Shown piece by piece: positions 24,301 through 25,105 of a stretch of DNA of 25,105 nt (its first letter is position 1; each line of letters begins with the position of its first letter). This DNA comes from CAVDAL01 sp963606965. GTDB taxonomy: Bacteria; Actinomycetota; Coriobacteriia; Coriobacteriales; QAMH01. The position numbers and the translations under genes were made by a program. The notes below the pieces were generated by a model. The model was not told the DNA's origin and did no database searches. It saw only the letters and a program-made list of their open reading frames with translations. The stretch lies in the NCBI GenBank assembly GCA_963606965.1, contig CAVDAL010000011.1:1-25105 (forward strand), given 5' to 3'.

Positions 24301-25105
24301 CTGTTGCATCTTTTGTTGTTGTTGTGCCAGATACTGTGTATCCATCCTTGCCATTAGCAGTTGTTGTATAAGTATCTGTTTCGGACTTTTGTGTAACTTT
24401 GTATGAAACACCTGCTGGAAGTCCTTCGATTACTTTGTTTTCACTACCTTTAAGTTTAATTGTGGCTTTGCCATCCTTAAACTCAATGCCTGAGTATGTG
24501 CCGCAGAGAGCTGTGGCTGTTCCGCTAGTTTCGTTGTACTTAAGCTCAATTGTGTATTCAAACTCTTTGTTTTTATCTGGGCTTAAGCCGTCTGCTGCAA
24601 CTACTGTATTTGTAATTGTTAACTTACCAGCTTTAGCAGCTGTATTTGTAAATGTAGAAGTCTTGTCTGCAATTGCTTTGTTTACATCTGCACCACTATC
24701 ATCTTTTGTCTGTGTAGTTGTAACAGTTGTGCTAAAGCTGCCCTTTAGTGTATCTGTAACAGTTACAGTTACTTGATATGTTGCCTCAGAGTTTGTAAAT
24801 GCAACACCATCTAATGCGCTCTTAGCACCAGTTTCAGTAACAGTATATGTATAAGTTCCTGCCTTTGCATAAGTGATATCACCAAATGCGCCGCTCTGTG
24901 CGTCTTTAGTCAATACAACTTCATCACTCTTAGGCATTGGAGCGTTATTGTCGCCTGCAATTGTGAATGTGAACTTATCTGCTGCTAACCAGTCACGGCC
25001 GCTAATCTTTTTTGCAACCTTGAAGTTATCTTTACCAGAAACTGTTGCGCTGTCTGCTGCATATGTATTTACAAATGTAGGCTTATCTGTCTTGTCGTTG
25101 TACTT
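21317..25105 (-). CDS. Pilin-type isopeptide-linker stalk protein, 3' part (N terminus beyond window)
   Basis: Partial gene: the frame stays open to base 25105, giving at least 1262 residues. The upstream codons continue the same repeat, so the ATG at 24937 is internal. The visible part is a chain of nine Ig-like domains. Streptococcal pilin isopeptide-linker-type domains (FxVAKKISxRxW, YTYTVTE, FTNxY; TIGR03786/FctA-like) alternate with a DUF7601-like domain (SPDKNKxFxYTIEL, FKDGK, GLPAxxxYKVTQ). The order is A-B-C, A-B-C, then three single variants. A poly-Asn linker, SVRTGD, a membrane segment and RRRRKEM end it. Such chains form proteolysis-resistant rods, often as adhesin stalks or pilus subunits. 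No pilin motif or sortase is seen. The gene has its own terminator at 21185-21213. Its function, stalk or adhesin, is inferred from the domain family. Confidence 0.92.
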   Translation of the reverse strand, partial: KYNDKTDKPTFVNTYAADSATVSGKDNFKVAKKISGRDWLAADKFTFTIAGDNNAPMPKSDEVVLTKDAQSGAFGDITYAKAGTYTYTVTETGAKSALDGVAFTNSEATYQVTVTVTDTLKGSFSTTVTTTQTKDDSGADVNKAIADKTSTFTNTAAKAGKLTITNTVVAADGLSPDKNKEFEYTIELKYNETSGTATALCGTYSGIEFKDGKATIKLKGSENKVIEGLPAGVSYKVTQKSETDTYTTTANGKDGYTVSGTTTTKDATADFVNTYHVSKVKADAFGATTTITGRNFVEGDTFTYVLTDKDSKTVETKQATTVAGKTSGSVDFAQIEYTTPGTYTYTLADSQAGKTVDGVTHDSTKYTVTVVVKDNGDGTLSVESIKYNDKTDKPTFVNTYAADKVTLVTADYFTVAKKISKRAWLEDDEFTFVITAENDAAKEAMPTADGSTLVLTSAKKSGNFGDITYTKTGTYTYTVTESSSKSTDSDNLNNSKAKYQVTVTVTDTTKGALKIASVVKTQVLDDNGNAISGGKTITGKELVFTNSYATTGKFTVTNTVKAAEGLSPDKNKQFNYTIELTYGNGKAVNGKFGVAVVDSDMSTSDISTNDFTPIDIKDGLTFKDGKSSFKLKGGEEIVLQGLPANAKYKVTQTAEDEYTTTINNVETLVASGTTSVDTDTQVDYVNTYKIIKTDTVIFKANTTITGRNFADGDNFEYILSNYEGKHLQQIHADLDMGKATGSMEFYAITFDTPGTYTYTIADNLAGQTIDGVTHSDKKVTITVTVKEDGAGKVVATVKYDGLDELPTFENVYEAEAAKATLDGKMSVDPTEGNTFNVEDGQFGFIVTNTSKPDASDINYPTKTVTNDANGDFSYGDITFDVPGTYEFTVVEDNSKTVAGVTSDGRTYKITYTVTDDGKGQLQVEKKIEVVKAGGESEKADSVDFAKTYNPTEVGIAFAGTKTLVNTDPGTTRTIKDGEFTFSIEATNDAAKEFLPQDTTTVNAGGTFTFGNITYTHVGEYTYKITELAGDDANITYDSKVYEVTVTVTDENAVLKTKVDGIPDDGMAFENSFTPSPVKGEGFSGKVTMDGRDLKKGETTIIVVDPDGNKTTIKPGKDGKFSVDDPTFDKTGTYKYVITQQPGKANGVTYDKATYTVIYKVTEDPDTHQLVVNRTIKMTTGASGKAQVVKKVNFKNKYVAPKKNNDNNNNNGGNNNNDGNNNNNNGSVRTGDSPFTAAGAAGLAGMLVALFGMIIARRRRKEM
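21413..21430 (-). other. Sortase-type motif SVRTGD
   Basis: Immediately before a hydrophobic stretch (FTAAGAAGLAGMLVALFGMII) abridged here to its start FTAAGAAG, and the tail RRRRKEM. The x-T-G-D part is conserved while Leu-Pro is Ser-Val. Confidence 0.6.
21428..21499 (-). repeat. Poly-asparagine (AAC/AAT) linker
   Basis: About 24 codons, mainly Asn with a few Gly and Asp, coded by alternating AAC and AAT. It is the probable wall-spanning segment before the sorting signal. Triplet repeats could change length in frame. Confidence 0.8.
22664..25105 (-). repeat. Tandem A-B-C domain triads, DNA offset 1155 bases
   Basis: Two copies of a three-domain unit (about 385 codons). The last 55 bases of the window (25051-25105) are identical to 23896-23950, an exact offset of 1155. 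Other parts have diverged, and the second copy carries a longer B domain. More copies may lie outside the window. Confidence 0.85.

Noticed and set aside
24935..24937. ATG at 24937 as the start of the stalk protein
   Set aside because: The 56 codons upstream to the window edge are open and encode the same domain pattern (VAKKISGRDW) seen in the next repeat, so the ATG is internal.

Overview
The window is about 25 kb with roughly 40% G+C (judged by eye). It carries six very long genes, all on the minus strand, and almost nothing else. None looks like an enzyme. All are predicted to be exported (the N terminus of the gene at the right edge lies outside the window). Five of the six end in a sortase-substrate-like tail: a TG(D)-type motif, a hydrophobic segment and a basic end. 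This suggests a Gram-positive cell envelope. A Tat signal on a surface protein, degenerate 'TPxTGD' motifs and a lysine-rich secreted C-terminal module fit a host-associated anaerobe such as a low-G+C member of Coriobacteriia (Actinomycetota). Bacillota (Lachnospiraceae-like) cannot be excluded. There is no RNA gene, CRISPR array, insertion sequence or phage gene.

Layout in the direction of transcription, right to left: (1) 25105-21317 is the 3' part of a stalk protein made of pilin-type isopeptide-linker domains alternating with another Ig-like domain. It runs off the right edge. (2) 21316-21040 is an intergenic region with a terminator and an extended -10 promoter. (3) 21039-15823 is a single secreted gene with a glycine-rich N-terminal part, InlB-like and Ig-like repeats, and a lysine-rich C terminus without acidic residues. 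(4) 15822-15632 holds its terminator and the presumed promoter and operator of the next unit. (5) 15631-83 is a tight four-gene operon (gaps of 37, 12 and 17 bases) ending in a perfect 34-base palindromic terminator at 7-40. Its order is beta-helix protein, longer beta-helix protein, Tat-exported giant protein, beta-helix protein.

The three beta-helix proteins are paralogues. They share an N-terminal cap, a GGGIY/GAGIY ladder resembling chlamydial Pmp repeats, and a conserved Cys-containing C-terminal cap. The most unusual member is the Tat-exported 1456-residue protein between them. It combines a prealbumin-like domain, an aromatic and glycine-rich beta region, a probable beta-propeller, a CARDB-like domain and a sorting tail. 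My inference is that the operon builds a multi-component adhesive or ligand-binding surface assembly, and that the two upstream genes add a stalk and a wall-associated protein to the same surface. No sortase, pilin polymerase or regulator gene lies inside the window.
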